From Apostichopus japonicus (Eukaryota > Echinodermata > Holothuroidea > Aspidochirotida > Stichopodidae): 64,000 nt of DNA. The notes beneath the pieces are model-generated. The model was given only the letters and a program-made list of their open reading frames with translations. It was not told the origin of the DNA and ran no database searches. Positions 35,801-50,800 of the stretch are shown here, piece after piece. How positions within the stretch are numbered: position 1 is the first letter of the stretch; each line of letters begins with the position of its first letter. The position numbers and the translations under genes were made by a program. Where the stretch lies: positions 300,601-364,600 of the forward strand of contig NC_092564.1 in NCBI RefSeq assembly GCF_037975245.1, written 5' to 3'.

Positions 35801-38800
35801 ATTCCAAACTAGTATTAGCGCATAAAGGAAGAAATATGCCCGCCCATTTTTTTCCCTTCAGATCTCAGTACGAGAAACATGTACTTTATTTGGATAGAAC
35901 AACTCTAGTTAATGGGGTTAAGTTAATATTTTCCTACCCTAGCTATATGTCGATTTTATAAAACCTTTATGAAAACATACTTTTTTGAAAATGGATTTTG
36001 AAGCTCAGTCAACAATTTAAGAAATGCTTACCGTTAAATACTTGCGTCAAACAATACATTTCGTATTTATTTCAATAAAGATCCACAAAGGATAAAAATG
36101 CTAAATACTTAAAGCTTACTTAAAGAGAAATAGAAACTGCATGTAGATCACTGTACATCGTCATTTTAAGTATCCAAATACTATACAAAGAGATTGAGTT
36201 CACCGAAACACCCCTTTTCCTTACCACCTGAAGAAAACCGTCTTTTATAAATTATACTACCTTACAGTACTTAACAATTGATACAAAAGTTACTTCTACA
36301 ACAGCTTCCCAAAATTTGTATGTGTGGCAATAGATTAAGTTTTAACCGCACAGCAAGATACAATTAATAATTTGCATATTACACCAAAATTTACACTCGG
36401 CGTCCAGATGGCGGGAAAATGTACCATCATGTTCAATGTGTTGTGTCGTTCCCATGGTGCGATGAACTTGGGCAAGTTCGAATGTCGATGACCTACTTAT
36501 GTTCCGGGACCATTGTCAATGGGAATTATGGGTGTAAAAACTCGGGTATTTTTACGTGTTATATATAGAAGTTTTACGTAAGCGGAGCGAATTTCGGGGC
36601 GGCTCGTTGATTGTGAGGAAGCACTAATCTAAGCATCAAAAATTGTGAAAAATATCGTAAGGTTTTTCTTCAGAAAATATTTTTTGACTAGTAATTGGAA
36701 TCTCAATGTATTAAGAAGTACTGGGTCTTAACCTTATCACTGCATTTTGGGGGAAGTCAGATCTTCAAGTGCAAAATATTGTTTATTCATTTAAGGTTAT
36801 CGTGATTTTCTTGCGAGGTGTATACGGCGTATCTTGCGATGTAGGCTAAGAGGTAGGATCGGCCAAGACCTACCTAGTTCTCATAGATTGTTACCTACAT
36901 TCAATTTAATGCCTAACGGGAGGAACTCGTATCTATAGGCCTAAATAGTTACAGACTGGGGCACATTGTCGTAATTAATATAGTTTCCTTGCTAAAGTTT
37001 TGCACTGATTGTGCTCCTAGTAGCGCTTTTTCTTTGTTACTCTTATTTTTTCGGCTTAAGTATATGGTAACTCTGTGGTTGAATATTTTGGAAAGAGTGC
37101 GATACTGAGTTTACCGACTCTTCTCTTTATCACAGTTTATTCTAACCCATAGAAGCTCTGCTATGTAAAGCGGCTGCGAACACCCTACATTTACACACAA
37201 GTAATATACAGACATTTTTGCATGCCCAGCTTTCTTTACCTACTGTCAGAGAGATCAGCAAAGTTTTTTCAAAGTTTAAAGCAATCCAAATAAACTAATT
37301 GAAAAATGATGGGATGGTCTACATCTCACTACTTTCACAATGTCACAGAGCTTTTGCGGTTCTGAGATGTTACTCTCACTACATTTGAGAATACCATTTC
37401 AAAGCAAGGAATCCCCCAAAGTTCGTTTCCACAGACTGCTTCTTGACAAATTAAAGTCATTCCGTTGTATAATATTACCCACACTTTGCTCTGTCTAATC
37501 ATGGAGCTAATAGCTCCATGGGCTAATTTAGTTAAAACTTCAGCCTAGTTCTATCATACTTGCAAGTACAGTTTACCGCCAAATGGTTCTCACACGTTCC
37601 ATTTCATGCACGTACAGTAATTTGTCAAATCATGGAGCTATTAACGAAATTATTTCGTTAATTGCTCCATGGTCAAATGCTCTAACAAGTTATTTTGTGA
37701 AGAAACCGATTCTGCGCAATACGTGTATTTGTTTCACCAAAATCTCCTAAATCATAAATTATATTAACTACAGTTGCTTCACAACCTAAACTAAGTCTTT
37801 CCAACCTTTTCAAATAAAATGTGTATTAAAATTGCTACCCACCTCACATCTCCTTGAGGTACTGGTTTAAAACTTGGTGGGTTGGTCTGACTTCATAAGG
37901 GAGGGGATGGGGGAGGAGTGGGGGCTGCCACAGGGTGGTGCGATAACATGGATTGGATAATTTTTTAGTAAGGGACAAAGAGGTCAAAATTACCAATTTT
38001 CAGCATAAATTTGGTCATTATGGATATATGAAAAAGAGAAAATGGCTGAAACCCTGAAACTCATGTGGGATATCAGACTTGGCAAGTTAATCATGCATTT
38101 TTTAATGTAAAATGCTAAAGGTGACATCACGTTATCAAAGCATAGTTAATTTTTTTTCATTTTTGGGCGAAAAAGTATTTCACAGACTACTCCTAACTGT
38201 TAACCTGACTAGCTTTAAACTTGGTGGACGTGTTCCTTGGTATCAGCCGTCAAAATGTCAAATAACCAGAAATGTAGCATTTTGGTCCTTATTCTGTGTT
38301 ATAAACTAATGATAAAGTGGTTGAAGCTGTCAAACCCATGTGGAGTATCAGATGCTGCACATTTACAGTGCATTAATTTTAAATTGTCAAATGAAGAGGT
38401 CACATGATCAAAGTTCTAATTTGTGAGGAACCATTTAACAAACTAATACATAACCGTAAGTATGATGGGTGTCAGACTTGATTGGGTATGTTAGTGTCCT
38501 TAGTGACTTATTGTATGACATCCAGGGTCCAATGTCAGAGTTCGAATAACTAGAAACAGCATTTAAGCCATTACGCCCATACTAAAATGACAAATGAGGC
38601 AGCTTACAGTAAGTCACAAAACATATAGGATACCATCCTGTGAAAGTTTACAATGCATTTATGTAAAACACCAAAGTCACGTTGGTTGAATGGAGATCAA
38701 AGTTGGCTTAATTTGTTCACTTTCCAAAATTGAAAATGCTCATAACATGATCTTTTGGTGGCTGGTTTTGATTGCATATCAAATTATCTAGAAATTTAAC

Positions 38801-41800
38801 TTTATATAAAAAAAAAGTTCTCTTTTGCTTATTGTGCACTTGCCAAAATGCCCAAATATCTGAAAGTGTCATACCATACAGGAAGTAGTGACTAAATGAA
38901 TTGTTTGAATGAATGTTTAAAGCATATTTACATTAAATATCAAAGAAAATAAGGTCAATAACATACAATGCTCATGTACTACTACAGAATGATGACCCCA
39001 TACTGATCATGTACCCAAATTTTGTGATGAGATATGCAACTCTATGGACTTTCTATTTGTCTATTTTGTTTTCAGTGTCATTTGGTCCTGGTTCTTTCAC
39101 CAAAAGGGAAAACGTCACAGAAATCTAGCAACTTGAAAGAGTATGGACTGCTTTGCATGAAGATTCTTCGTGGATGTGTACAGCTCTTGAGTGAGGGAAA
39201 AATAAATGCATTAAATGTCGGCAACCTTGTCCTGATCGCAAAAGAGGCCTTCCACTGTTTACAGAAGACAAAGTTACACCATCATCCTGTGCAATTGGCT
39301 TTGGAAAAACTTCTATACCACATTACCTCACACCTCCTCAAGACCAATTTCTTTGCTGATGCACTTACATTTGCTGAGTACCTTAAAAGTGAATTGCACT
39401 TGACTGTTTTAGAAAATAGGGACAATGAATTTAACAGCATCTGCAAGCAGGCACACAACCAACTATGGAAGTCATGTATCAGCCTTCAAAAGTCGTCAAA
39501 ACTCTCTATAAGCAAGCATGAGTTGGTTCTCAATGCTAGACAGCTGGCCCTATCTATACTTTTACTCACTAATCATGACAGAAAGTGGATTGTTGAGGCA
39601 TTTGTCAGGACAAGTATAGATTTTGAGCAACACGTTCACAAAGATCCTGGTAGACATACAACCTTGTGTAGCTTCTTCAAAAATGTCATGTCTGACCTGC
39701 TCAGTTCTGATTTTAAATCCAGAATAAAATGCTGTACCGAAGAAGATGACTTTGATAGACTAATATGTCCTGTTATTGAAGTAACTGTGCAATTTACCAA
39801 GTGTTGTATTTTGGGCAATAATCATGTTAGCATTATTGACTCATTTGAATTACTCTCTGGTATACTTCAGAATAATCAATGGAGCTCTGATGTATTGACT
39901 AGCTTAACATACTTGAGAGCAGTGGTTTCTCTAATGAGGACACTACTTGAAGGTTCCAAGACAGATGAAAGACATTCCACTTCAGGTACAAAGAAGAAAG
40001 GCAAAAAGATCCAACTTCCAAAGTGTTCATTGCTAAATGCTTTTGCTAAGGATTCTCAAAGTGTGAAGAAAGCAATGGAGAAGGGCCAATACAGGATTGC
40101 CCCTTTGAGCTGTCTCGCAGAGGGTTTGGAATTATTTCGCAAGCTGCAGGAGAACTTCTCAAAACCTAGTGAATACTTATCACAACCAGCTTGTACAGTT
40201 CTCAGTACCCTTCACCTTTACATTGACATACTGACCCACATGAAGCAATACTATATTGCCTGCGATGAAGAGGATAAGGGTCTCAATGGCAAATCTGTCA
40301 GCCAGGTTTATCAAAGAACCTTAAGCAGATTACTGTCTTCTCTCAACTTGATGTCTTCAATACATCTTCAACAGCTTAGAGAACTAACCAATTCAGTGGA
40401 CACTGATCTGGTCAGTGATGCTAGTTGGGTGGTCCATAGGATGGATGAGATCGTCAGTGGTGTTTCAGAGGGTTGTGGCGGGGCATTATCTGTTGATGAA
40501 CACAGATGGTTAGGTAATAATGTTAAATAAAATGATACATTCTCTGTAAAGCATCAGGTTCAAACCAAGTCATTATTAAGGTAATTCTGTCATTGCTATT
40601 GCTTACAATTATCCTTTGTATTTATAGCATGAGGTTTGACAAGAACCAATGTTTCAGTGAGATAGGGTGTACAATATTCTGAAAGCAGTTCCAGTTGGTT
40701 GCATTTGTTATATCAGCAACATAATGTATAACTTCACACCAGATTTAATAACCTCAGTCCAATACTCTGTGTAATTAGCAGTAATACAGTTGATTTACTC
40801 GTTTGGAAACATTAATGCAGGCAGCTACTTTCATTTCAGACATTACTAACCATTGTTTTGTTTGTTTTTCCTTTCATATAGGTAATGTGTCATACAATTT
40901 GGGCTTGGTTCTATACCAGAAACAGATCTATGATTCTGCTGAGACTCTAGTGGTCATGTCAAATAATCACCTTCTCCAGTGGTGCATACAGGGGGAATCT
41001 CTGCTTCTAAACAAAACTGAAAAGGTAGTTGCTTTTATTTTATATTTTTCTTTGTTGTTTGGTTGTGTGTAATATGTGGTGAAAACATCTTTATCTGAGG
41101 TAAATCTTCTTCACACCCAGCCTGTTTAAGGGGGGACTGAAAATACTCAGTTTAGTATGGGCTTATCCATCGGTCATTACTGTATATAGTAGACTCTAGC
41201 ATTGTATACATTTTGTTTTTACACTTATTGAAGGTCTACAGACACCTATGAACAACAATGTCTTAAGCACTCTGAAAAGCATTAGAAATCATGAAAATAG
41301 CTGCATGCCCATCAATATCCATTGACCATTTTACAAGTTTATTCTCAATTCTAGTTTTATTTATGAATAAACATTAGCAAATTATGCACATTAAGGATGG
41401 AAACTGAGTGACTGCCAAATTTTCTGTTTTGTTATCCACTTATCCCTTTGTTTTCACAACCTTGTCGTAGTGTTGGGTGATTGGCAAAGATATATTTCAA
41501 ACATTGTTGCATACATCACAAAGGTTAGCTTTTAACATAGTCAAGTAACCATTTAGGAATGAAACCCATTTTAGGAATGAAACCCAAGCATTTGTCTACA
41601 AATACTTGCACTGTAATTTTTGCTCCAAACCTGAAAACATACTTCTTGTCACACTTGACAACATTGAACAAGACTTGACAAATGTGGTGGTTCTCAAGGT
41701 AAATTATTAGTGGCCATCCAATCTTTCGGATGGAAATTTCCCTTAGAGGCCATCTGAAGGACAAGTAGTTTCAGAAAATGTAGAGTGGGCAAACTTGTCA

Positions 41801-44800
41801 AAGAATGCCAGAATGTATCATGTTTCCATGACAGTACAAAAAGTAAGGGTTTCCATTTAAATTTATGTGAATTCATTACTGAAGTATTTCAGCTTTAGAT
41901 ACTAACATGATCTAAGTATTAAATCAATGACATGTACAGTATGTTTTACAAAGCAGCAAAGTGAAACAGTGGTAATAATTCAGCAGCACTCATTGAGTTT
42001 GCACACGCCTGAACACATTACAAACTATCGTCAAATTACACTCAGATTCATTCACAAGTACACAGTCAATCTATGCATTCCTGTGATTTGAATGGCATGT
42101 AGTCAACAACAAACTTTCTGACAGTTTCTTAGCATACTTGTTACTGATTGTACAGAACTCTTTGCAGGAGCATTAATCACAGTTAAAAGTTATATTAACT
42201 GTGTTTATGCAATTGATCAGCCTATCATATGATAATAACCACAAATCATAACATTAGGACATTGTGTCTAGGCACAAAACATGTAATGGAAAGTCTGTCA
42301 GTGGCTGCAATGAATTTTTTGGAATTTGCAGTAATAAAAAAACTGACTGATTGTGTTCCTGTAAATGCCCTCAGGTTATACAATCTCTTTGGGAACATTT
42401 TTACTTTGTAAATTGTTTACTATCAATGAAGAAAAATGTTGATGGAAACTTGCTAAGAGTTAGTACTCATATTCAGTTTGAAATTTCTGAACATGTCAAG
42501 CTTGTTTGTACAGAGTGGCTGTAATTATTGTAATGTTTTAAGTTGTAGTCTCTTATTGACTGTGATTACTTGGACTGCCACGATGTCCACTTTGGGAGGT
42601 GGGTGCCTGGAAGGGATTGAATTAAAGGCACTTGCTGAAGGAACACAGACTAAAGAGAAGATGTCAGGTCATCACTGGTAGGGCAGTCTAAGCCTTTAGT
42701 ACAGTCTCGCACAACTGAGTATGCTCCTGGTGATCTTTCATCAGCAGGGCCTGAATCTTTCTTATTTCTTAACATTTTGACACAGTTAGGTAATGTCTGG
42801 CATTAAAAAACATTAAGAAACACAAATGCGAGTGTGCTGTCTGATGGTATATGTGCTGCAGAAACATATGGGCCTTTCTCATACAACCAAATGTTCCATC
42901 TGGACAAGCTGATTTTAGGAACAGGTTATCCAGAATATGACTAGGAAAATCCCTTAAAATTTGCCCTGGTTTTGAGTAGAGACTACTAGAGACAACATTA
43001 AAGCAATAGAACAAGACGATCATTGCAGGTAATGAATGGAATAGACCTGTCAGTGTTTATTAATGGTGGCAGAGCAGATATTTAACATGATCAGTGCTGC
43101 TGGTATTAACAGGTTAACTTGTGGAACAAATTTGAACTACAACTGGATTGTCAGCGACGACAGAACAGTCCAGACAGTGCCTTGCTTACTATAGCTACTG
43201 TCCTAATGTACAGCATAAAGGATGAACAGCTAGGGATCCAAACATCAAAATGGCTAGAGTTTTGGTGGAAAGTAAAACGAGACCTGGCAAAGAAGGAAGA
43301 ATATGAGGAACTACGGAGCAGGTATGTTATATAGAATCGCCCAGAAGGATATGTTACTGTAACAAGGCTTCTCCAGGATGTGGGTTTAACAATGCACAGT
43401 AACGTTATTAGAGAAAAATAGTTTACGTCCCGTAAAAAAAAGTGTCCCAATCGAAAAACATATCACGTTCATAATATGACCTACTATACTAGTGTAGTTG
43501 CGATAGCATCACCACCTATACTTTGTGAATGTTTTGGCTGAACCACTAGTCAAAAGTACTGCGAAAAAGTTTTCAAGAAAGGAACTACTGTGGCATGGTA
43601 TGAATGCAAATTTTAAATTGCCAAATCTCAATATGGAGAGAACAAACATAACATACTGTGAGCTAGAATATCCTTTTCAGTATCAGAGATGTTAGCTTCC
43701 CACAAAATTCTTCGATTGTCCTAAATCACAACGTTTTCTGATCAAAACCATGATTCAAATATTACGTGATAGGCTCAGAAAAAATTCAAGCGTATCTTGA
43801 ACATGTTTATCAAAATTAGTGTTTACACTGGTCCAAATATATGGGATCTGGGTACCCGAGAACCGTTACCCGTCGGATATCAGGGTACCTGGAAACATTT
43901 ATTTACCCTCGTGTATCATGATTTTCAAGAAGTTACATATTGGATGCTATAATAAATGAATTATATTCTCTACTGACAATGGTTTCATGTTCAAATACGT
44001 AGGTGTAAGATAAGTTATAAAACCTTCCTCAATAATTCCTATTTGCTAAATTGTTTCTTTCATTAACTTGTTAAAAACTTCATATAATTAACATGAGTGT
44101 TTACACGGGTTATCCGGGTACCCGCCCGAAGCGATACTACCCGGTTCCTAATTTATTACCCGAAGATGTTAATTCAAAAATTTTTTTTTTTTTCAAATGT
44201 TTGCATAGGCCTAGTTGTGAGTGTGTGTACTTGGGGTTTGTTCTGTAATAAAGAAGTTTGCGTCCGCCAAACGCAAGGCATTTGAAGATTTGTGTCCTTG
44301 GCTAAAACATTGCGTCCAGGACGCAGAATCCTACGTTCGTAGCAATGCTGAATGCAGGCACTAAAATTGCAGTTTATGCACAGAATATCCTTAGATTCTA
44401 TGTTGTGGTTTGCAGAATTAAGCGGCTACTGCAAGTTTAATACTCATGGTTCACTAAGATACTTGCTTCCTCAATATCAGACCTGTGTTAATATAATCAA
44501 TAAATACCGTAATCGAAAACAAATAATCCAATAAAACATTTTAAAGGATTGTCTGGTGGCCCAAAGAAGTTACCTTAAAAAATGATAAATAATTTTCCAA
44601 ACATGTTGTCAAAGTATGAGAACGCTAATGTTTTTTTTTAATCGTTAGTGATGAACATTTCCAATATGATTTGAACAGTACAGAACATGACGTCATCTAT
44701 GCTAATGCAGATTGCGATATAACCCACGCTCCGTACAGTACCTACAGTAATCACAACTAAAACGCGTTTGTATACAGATTAATTTCTTCCTTAATTTTCG

Positions 44801-47800
44801 GTGAAATTTCTTACAAATTCTATATGCTTTTAAAAACTCCTTAAGCCCCCATATATGTAGTAGATCAGTGATTTCGTGGTCTTTGTGTAACACAAGATAA
44901 GTTTTAACAGCAGACTCTTCGTTGTTTATACATCGGGCTATCCAGCTCCAACGCAAAGAATGTTCGCATGTAGGCTACTCTAACGTTTACAATAGGACAG
45001 TTCTGCGAAGCCTAAGCTTCTCAGTACTACATTCTGCTCTGACATCGATTCTGCCAAGTTTCATCTTTAGGTGTTCGGAATACTTTTCAAGTTTCCTTTT
45101 ACTGTTAATTTGATCTGTGAACTTTATTTCAGCGATTTCGAAGAACAGTTTATGAAATGTGGTTTGAGTGTGAGAGTATATTACTGAATGTGCAAGGCTA
45201 TACATATACCAACTGGGCATGGTAGGCTGTAATAGGCAATCACCTGTGCGTGTACATGTGAGAGTGTATTTGCTGCGGAAATGGTAGTGCTAACTTCAAG
45301 TCGCCTGTTTTGCCTATTTGCCTGCGCTACTTCAATCACCATATTGATGCGTTCGAACAAATGGTACTTTTGGTGAGAAACTGGTGAATTTGAAAACGTC
45401 GAATGGGGACAATTTTTACATGGTTAGAAAGAGAAAATTAATAATTACAAGAACAATATATCAAAATCTTCCACCAGACAATACCTTTAATAGTATTTTG
45501 ACAGAAGGGATCTGTGTGCAGTATACAGTGGTTGATGTTCAAACTTTTCAGTAAAACTGGTTTAAGAACTGTTCAAAAAGGGTTCGTTTCTCATTATGCA
45601 AACCACAAGCTTGAACCAAGACACTATTTTAGTGTTGCCACCAAAGCTGCATGATTACCCAGTTTTTGAACCATGGTTTTAACCAGTTGCAATACACTTC
45701 TATAAACCAAAACTGGGGGAAACAGATTATGAAAAGCTGCCTGCTAAAACAGTGAATTCTGCAGTGTACAAATTGCAAGATTTGTACAAGAATGTTCATA
45801 AATGAACAAATATTTAATTAACAGGCTAGATGCTATTCATAAAAAGATGCTTAATTATGTATAGCGATCCATTGAGGTTAAGTTTTAACATGTGTCTGAG
45901 TTTCCAGCAGGTTGTCTGACGGACAAGAGGTTTCATAACATTTTCACAAGAAAGACTTGGTGAAAGCCAAAGGTGGCCATTCCTAGGCCTACATGTTCTA
46001 TCTTAACAAACTATTTCAACAGTAGCTGCTAAGATGAGCCATAAATAAACATTAGCAATCATTACAGTTTTACAGTGCTAAATACATTGCTAACAGCCAT
46101 GTTACACAGATTTGTTCTCAAATAGTGAGTAGATATTTTCCAATGATTTGATTGGCTGATGACCGCAAGCAGATGTCCTATAATATTTTAGCATTCCATA
46201 CTCATTTGTACACTGGCCCTTTGGGATCACTGTTTCTTTAGTTGCACTGTATAATCAATAGACAACTGATTAGCCTATCGTATAGGTGAATGTTGCAATT
46301 TAACATTAGGATTTTAATAGGTATATATTTTAATATACTGAGATTGGTTGTTGGTGAGATACTGTGTCATATTTGAACTTGCTTAAGTTCACAGTTACTA
46401 TTGCACTACTACATCTTGTTTGTAACAATAAGCTAGGCATTACAGGTGTAATGGTTATGTAGGCTTTATAGGGCATGATGAGCTGCTTACCAAACTGTTG
46501 AGTTAAGTTTAAATTTCTTTAAAAACTTATAGAGAGAGCAATCTTTTCTCAGTATTATTAAGTTCCTCTCATTGCATTTAACACAAGGCTGCAAAGACTT
46601 TCTGATTCAAAACACTGGTTTTTACGTAAGCCAAAACTGTGTAACATTAGTTACAACAGATGTTTTAAAGAGGAGTCTATTATACAATGTTACATCTGTA
46701 GTATTACCATGTTGATGGTCAGAGGCTTAGCCTAATTTACATATAATAATTGAGAGAAAAACAGTAGTTTATTGTTGCAAACTAGTAAAGCTTATATAGC
46801 TAAATTTGCCTTTTAGCTGAGAAGAAATAACGCGTATTAATGATTAATGCAACTATTGCAATATATAGTTACTGATGATATTTCAATATTTTTATAGTTA
46901 AGACATGCACAGCAGATACCTGGTTCTGGAATTTCCTTTCATTATTACTGCTTGATTAACATGTCTGTAAATTTATTAAAAACATTGTACATACATATCG
47001 AATGAATTTGAATCCAGGTTTTTGTTTCACATTAATTTTTAATTTATTCATCTTGGTAGAACTATCCTTGATGTGGTGAAAGAGCTTGATAGCAACATTC
47101 TTGATGATTTTACGACTCAGATGTCAAACTTGTTAGAAGAGGAATTGACACTATATGAACAGCAAAAGTGAGTCAGAGTATTTCATTTTATTTAGAAAGA
47201 AGCTTCTTATCACTGAGGCTTTCATTGTTGGTTGAATTTATACATTCATACATAACCAGTGATTTACTTTGAGCTATTTACTCAAGGTCTTAACCTGGCT
47301 TTGACTCCAGTCAAATCTAGATACTCGACAATTGACTTTGCACACAGATGGCTATCAAAATTAGTTGCATTGAACTATGTAACTTAGCTTGAAGAGCTTG
47401 ATTTAATAACTTACCCATGAAAAAAGAATGAATAAATCAAATCGATTGTACTGAATTCTATCTACATGACACTATGTGAGATATGCTTAGACTTTTCATG
47501 TAAAAAACAAACACAATTTGACTCTATTGTGTGAAACTAGTTTGTTGCTTTGGTAAAACTTTAATTGTTTAATTGTTTGTGGGATTTTTACAAGAACGTT
47601 TTGGCCTGTTTGATGTTCCACATGTTTTGAGCCTGGGTATTGTACTTCAAGGTCATTCAATTCAATACTTTGCAGATTTCAATGTTATATGAACAAATAC
47701 TATTTGAAATGTACTTGTCTGCTTCTGTTCCTAATTCATTTAATTAAAAGTCTTTACTATAAAATGAATGCCAAGCGGTATATAGTGTGTACAGTACATA

Positions 47801-50800
47801 CATGTACAATGTATATATGTACAGTGTGTATTCGTGCTTAGTTTTACATCCTTAAGACTATGCTGTCTTCTGCTCTTTGATATTTAATCAGTTTCAGCAT
47901 CTGTAATAATGATGTAAATTTCTCCATGAATGCAATGTTAACAGCACCTTTACCAATTGTTTTCTTTTGAGGCATGACACTCTCCAGGAGGAATATGCTG
48001 TTGTATGTGACCTGCTGGATATATTTCAAGGAGATGAATATCTGGCAGAGAGGGCTCTCATCCTCATCAAACTCTCCCATCTACTTAGAACAGGAAGATT
48101 GGAGTCAGACAAGTAATTAACATTTTCCTTTACCTCCTTATATGGTACATGCATAACCTTTAGTACAATACCCAGGCTCAAAAAACATGTGGAACAGCAA
48201 AACAGGAAAAATACCAAAATTGAATATTTTGACACTTTTAGGTTGACCTCAACAAGACTATGCTTTTATAGCATAATTTTTTTGATTTGCCATTCTATGG
48301 GATAGAGTCTATAGGCTTCTGAAATTGAAAGATGATAGGATGTCAAAAATCAAGATAGTGTCAAGGTGATGAAAAATAGTGGAACTTTAATGTGATAATT
48401 CTGCCAATTTTGAAGTAATGCAGGCCTCAAATTTCACGGCGGCGACGACCGCCATCGCCTTCCAACTCGGCTTGGTGCCTATAGGAAATCTGACGTTTTT
48501 ACGGCCAAAATGCCTTGCCCTTTTTTCTCTAATGGCCACTGTGCCCTTTTTGAGAAACAAACCCCAAGTACACCCTGACAACTGGGTCAACGGAAAACAT
48601 AACAAAACACAGTTTTGAATGAACATCTTTCATTATTTCTTTCAAAAACCTGACAAGAACTAAAATTTCTCCCAATACTACAGATAATTAATTTAGTTTG
48701 AAAATAAATATATCATAACAATCAACCACAAGGTAAAGGGTTTACAACACTCCATTACAGAGATTTTCATGCTAAAAATATGCTTTTCCTAAATTCCAGT
48801 GATTTGATTGGCTAATAGTCCCTATCCATTGTCTAGAAAATGTTTGCATCTGTAGTGCCAGCCCCATGAACACGAAGTTGTTTAACAACAATTTCTTGCA
48901 ATGTTACTTTCCCCTGTGTGGAGATAACAAAGTTTGTTATATAGGCTATTATATGTGTGCACTCATATATTATAATGTTAGGCCTTGCCGCATACCATCC
49001 TAGTAACTTTTGACAACAATCACTCCTGGTACGAAGATATACTTGAATTGTTTCTGAGACTATCACATAATATTTGAATCATTGTTTTGATCAGAAAATG
49101 TTATGAGTTAAGAAAATCTATGAATTTTGTAGGGAGCTAACAATTCTGATCCTGAAAAGGATATTACATCTCACAGTATGTGTCTGCTCTCTGCATTGAT
49201 AGTTGCTAATGTGAAATGTGCATTCATGCCACAGTAGTTTCTGTTGCAAATTTTTTTGCGTTCCAATTGACCACATGCTTCAGTAAATTTTATTAGTGTA
49301 ACGTTCGTGTGTAAACTACTGTGAATCGTCAAAAGTAGACATTGAAATTTGATTTTTTAATCCACATTGCGTATAAAGCCTAGAGATGATTGTTTGCAAA
49401 GAGCCTACAGTGGTGTTCCGTCGAGGTTGACCTAATCGTCCGATTTCAAAACGTCCGAAATCGTCCGAAAACGTCTGAAAACGTCTGAAAGTGTCTGAAA
49501 GTGTCTGGTTCCGTCCAAGCGTCCGGTTAGAAAAAAACCCGTCATACCCAGTATTTAAAGCCAAAAGCGTCCGAAAACGTCCGATGTAAAGTTTACTAGC
49601 CCAATAGTAACAAAAGAGTGGAGTGTTTATCTAGAGCATTTGCGGTCACACGGCCGCGACCATTCCTAAGCGTGATAACAATAGCCTGTAAGGATTACAA
49701 GTTCACTGAAAAAACTCTGTGCAGAAATATTTACTCACTATCATTTACTATTTTGAGACTTACAGCTACCAAGGAAATTTTTTTAGTGTCATACGACAAT
49801 TTAATATCGGTAAATACATACAGCACTTTTTGTTAACAAATATTATTAAAAGCGTGCTAAGTTCAAAGTTCGATTCCCCCGCGAGGTGGTACAGTACCGT
49901 CTCGTCCATTTTGACACGAGAGACGGACGAAGCTCTGTGCCTAGATTGAGATTTTAAAGGTTACTAGGAAAAATACTCAGGCCAGGAAAAAAGAGGTAAC
50001 ACGGGAAACTCGTTCCCGGGAAATTTCAGTGGCTCGCGGGAAATTTTGGTGCAGAGATAAAAAAAAATCTTCGTCACTCGCGGGAAATTTTGGAGCAGAG
50101 ATAAAAAAAAAACAACAACAACAACAGACAGCACAAACATGGAGAGGGAGGAATAAAGAAAGATGGAATGGGGAAAATGAAAAGAAATAAGACGTGTCCG
50201 ACAATAAAACATCATATGTGAACCATTAAATTAGCACATTAAACTCTATTATTACCGATTTACCGTCAGCCACTATATCTGCGGGTCAATATAGGCCTAC
50301 GTGCACTACGTGACCTAGGCTACAACAAATATCGAACGTTACTTGGGCTCAGCATGTTACGGGACTTCAAAGTTATTCTGAAATTTTCGTTATTTATTTT
50401 TCCTTCAAACGAGGATTGTGAAGGTTCCCATGTACAAAATCTTACCCTTATGCATTTCACCTCACTTTGTTATAATAATTATAACGATTTAATAAATTTT
50501 GAGCCAAAACCGCAGGGAGTATATCCAGTTTAAATCCATCTTCGCAAGGGACTGTATATTATTATAGCGTAGGGTACTGGTACACACTGCTTGCGATATT
50601 TCAGAGTTGATGCTGTAATGAAATGGATTCGTTTATTAATGCGGGGGGTCCCACGATGTCATTTATAGTTATATTTCGCCACTTTTTTCATTTTTAAGAT
50701 TTTTTGTACGAAAGATTGATATTGTACGTATTGAAAGTTTATTTTCTGGAGTAAACAACAGCCGATTAACGATATGAATAAATCTGTACTATTCTTATGT

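Noticed and set aside
36418-36501. Short ATG frame beginning MAGKC as an alternative first exon
   Set aside because: It ends in a stop after 27 codons without a matching splice donor in the frame needed to join exon 2.
49964-50215. Two overlapping minus-strand frames of 75-83 codons
   Set aside because: They read through the same GGGAAATTT/A-run repeats in different frames and have no domain.
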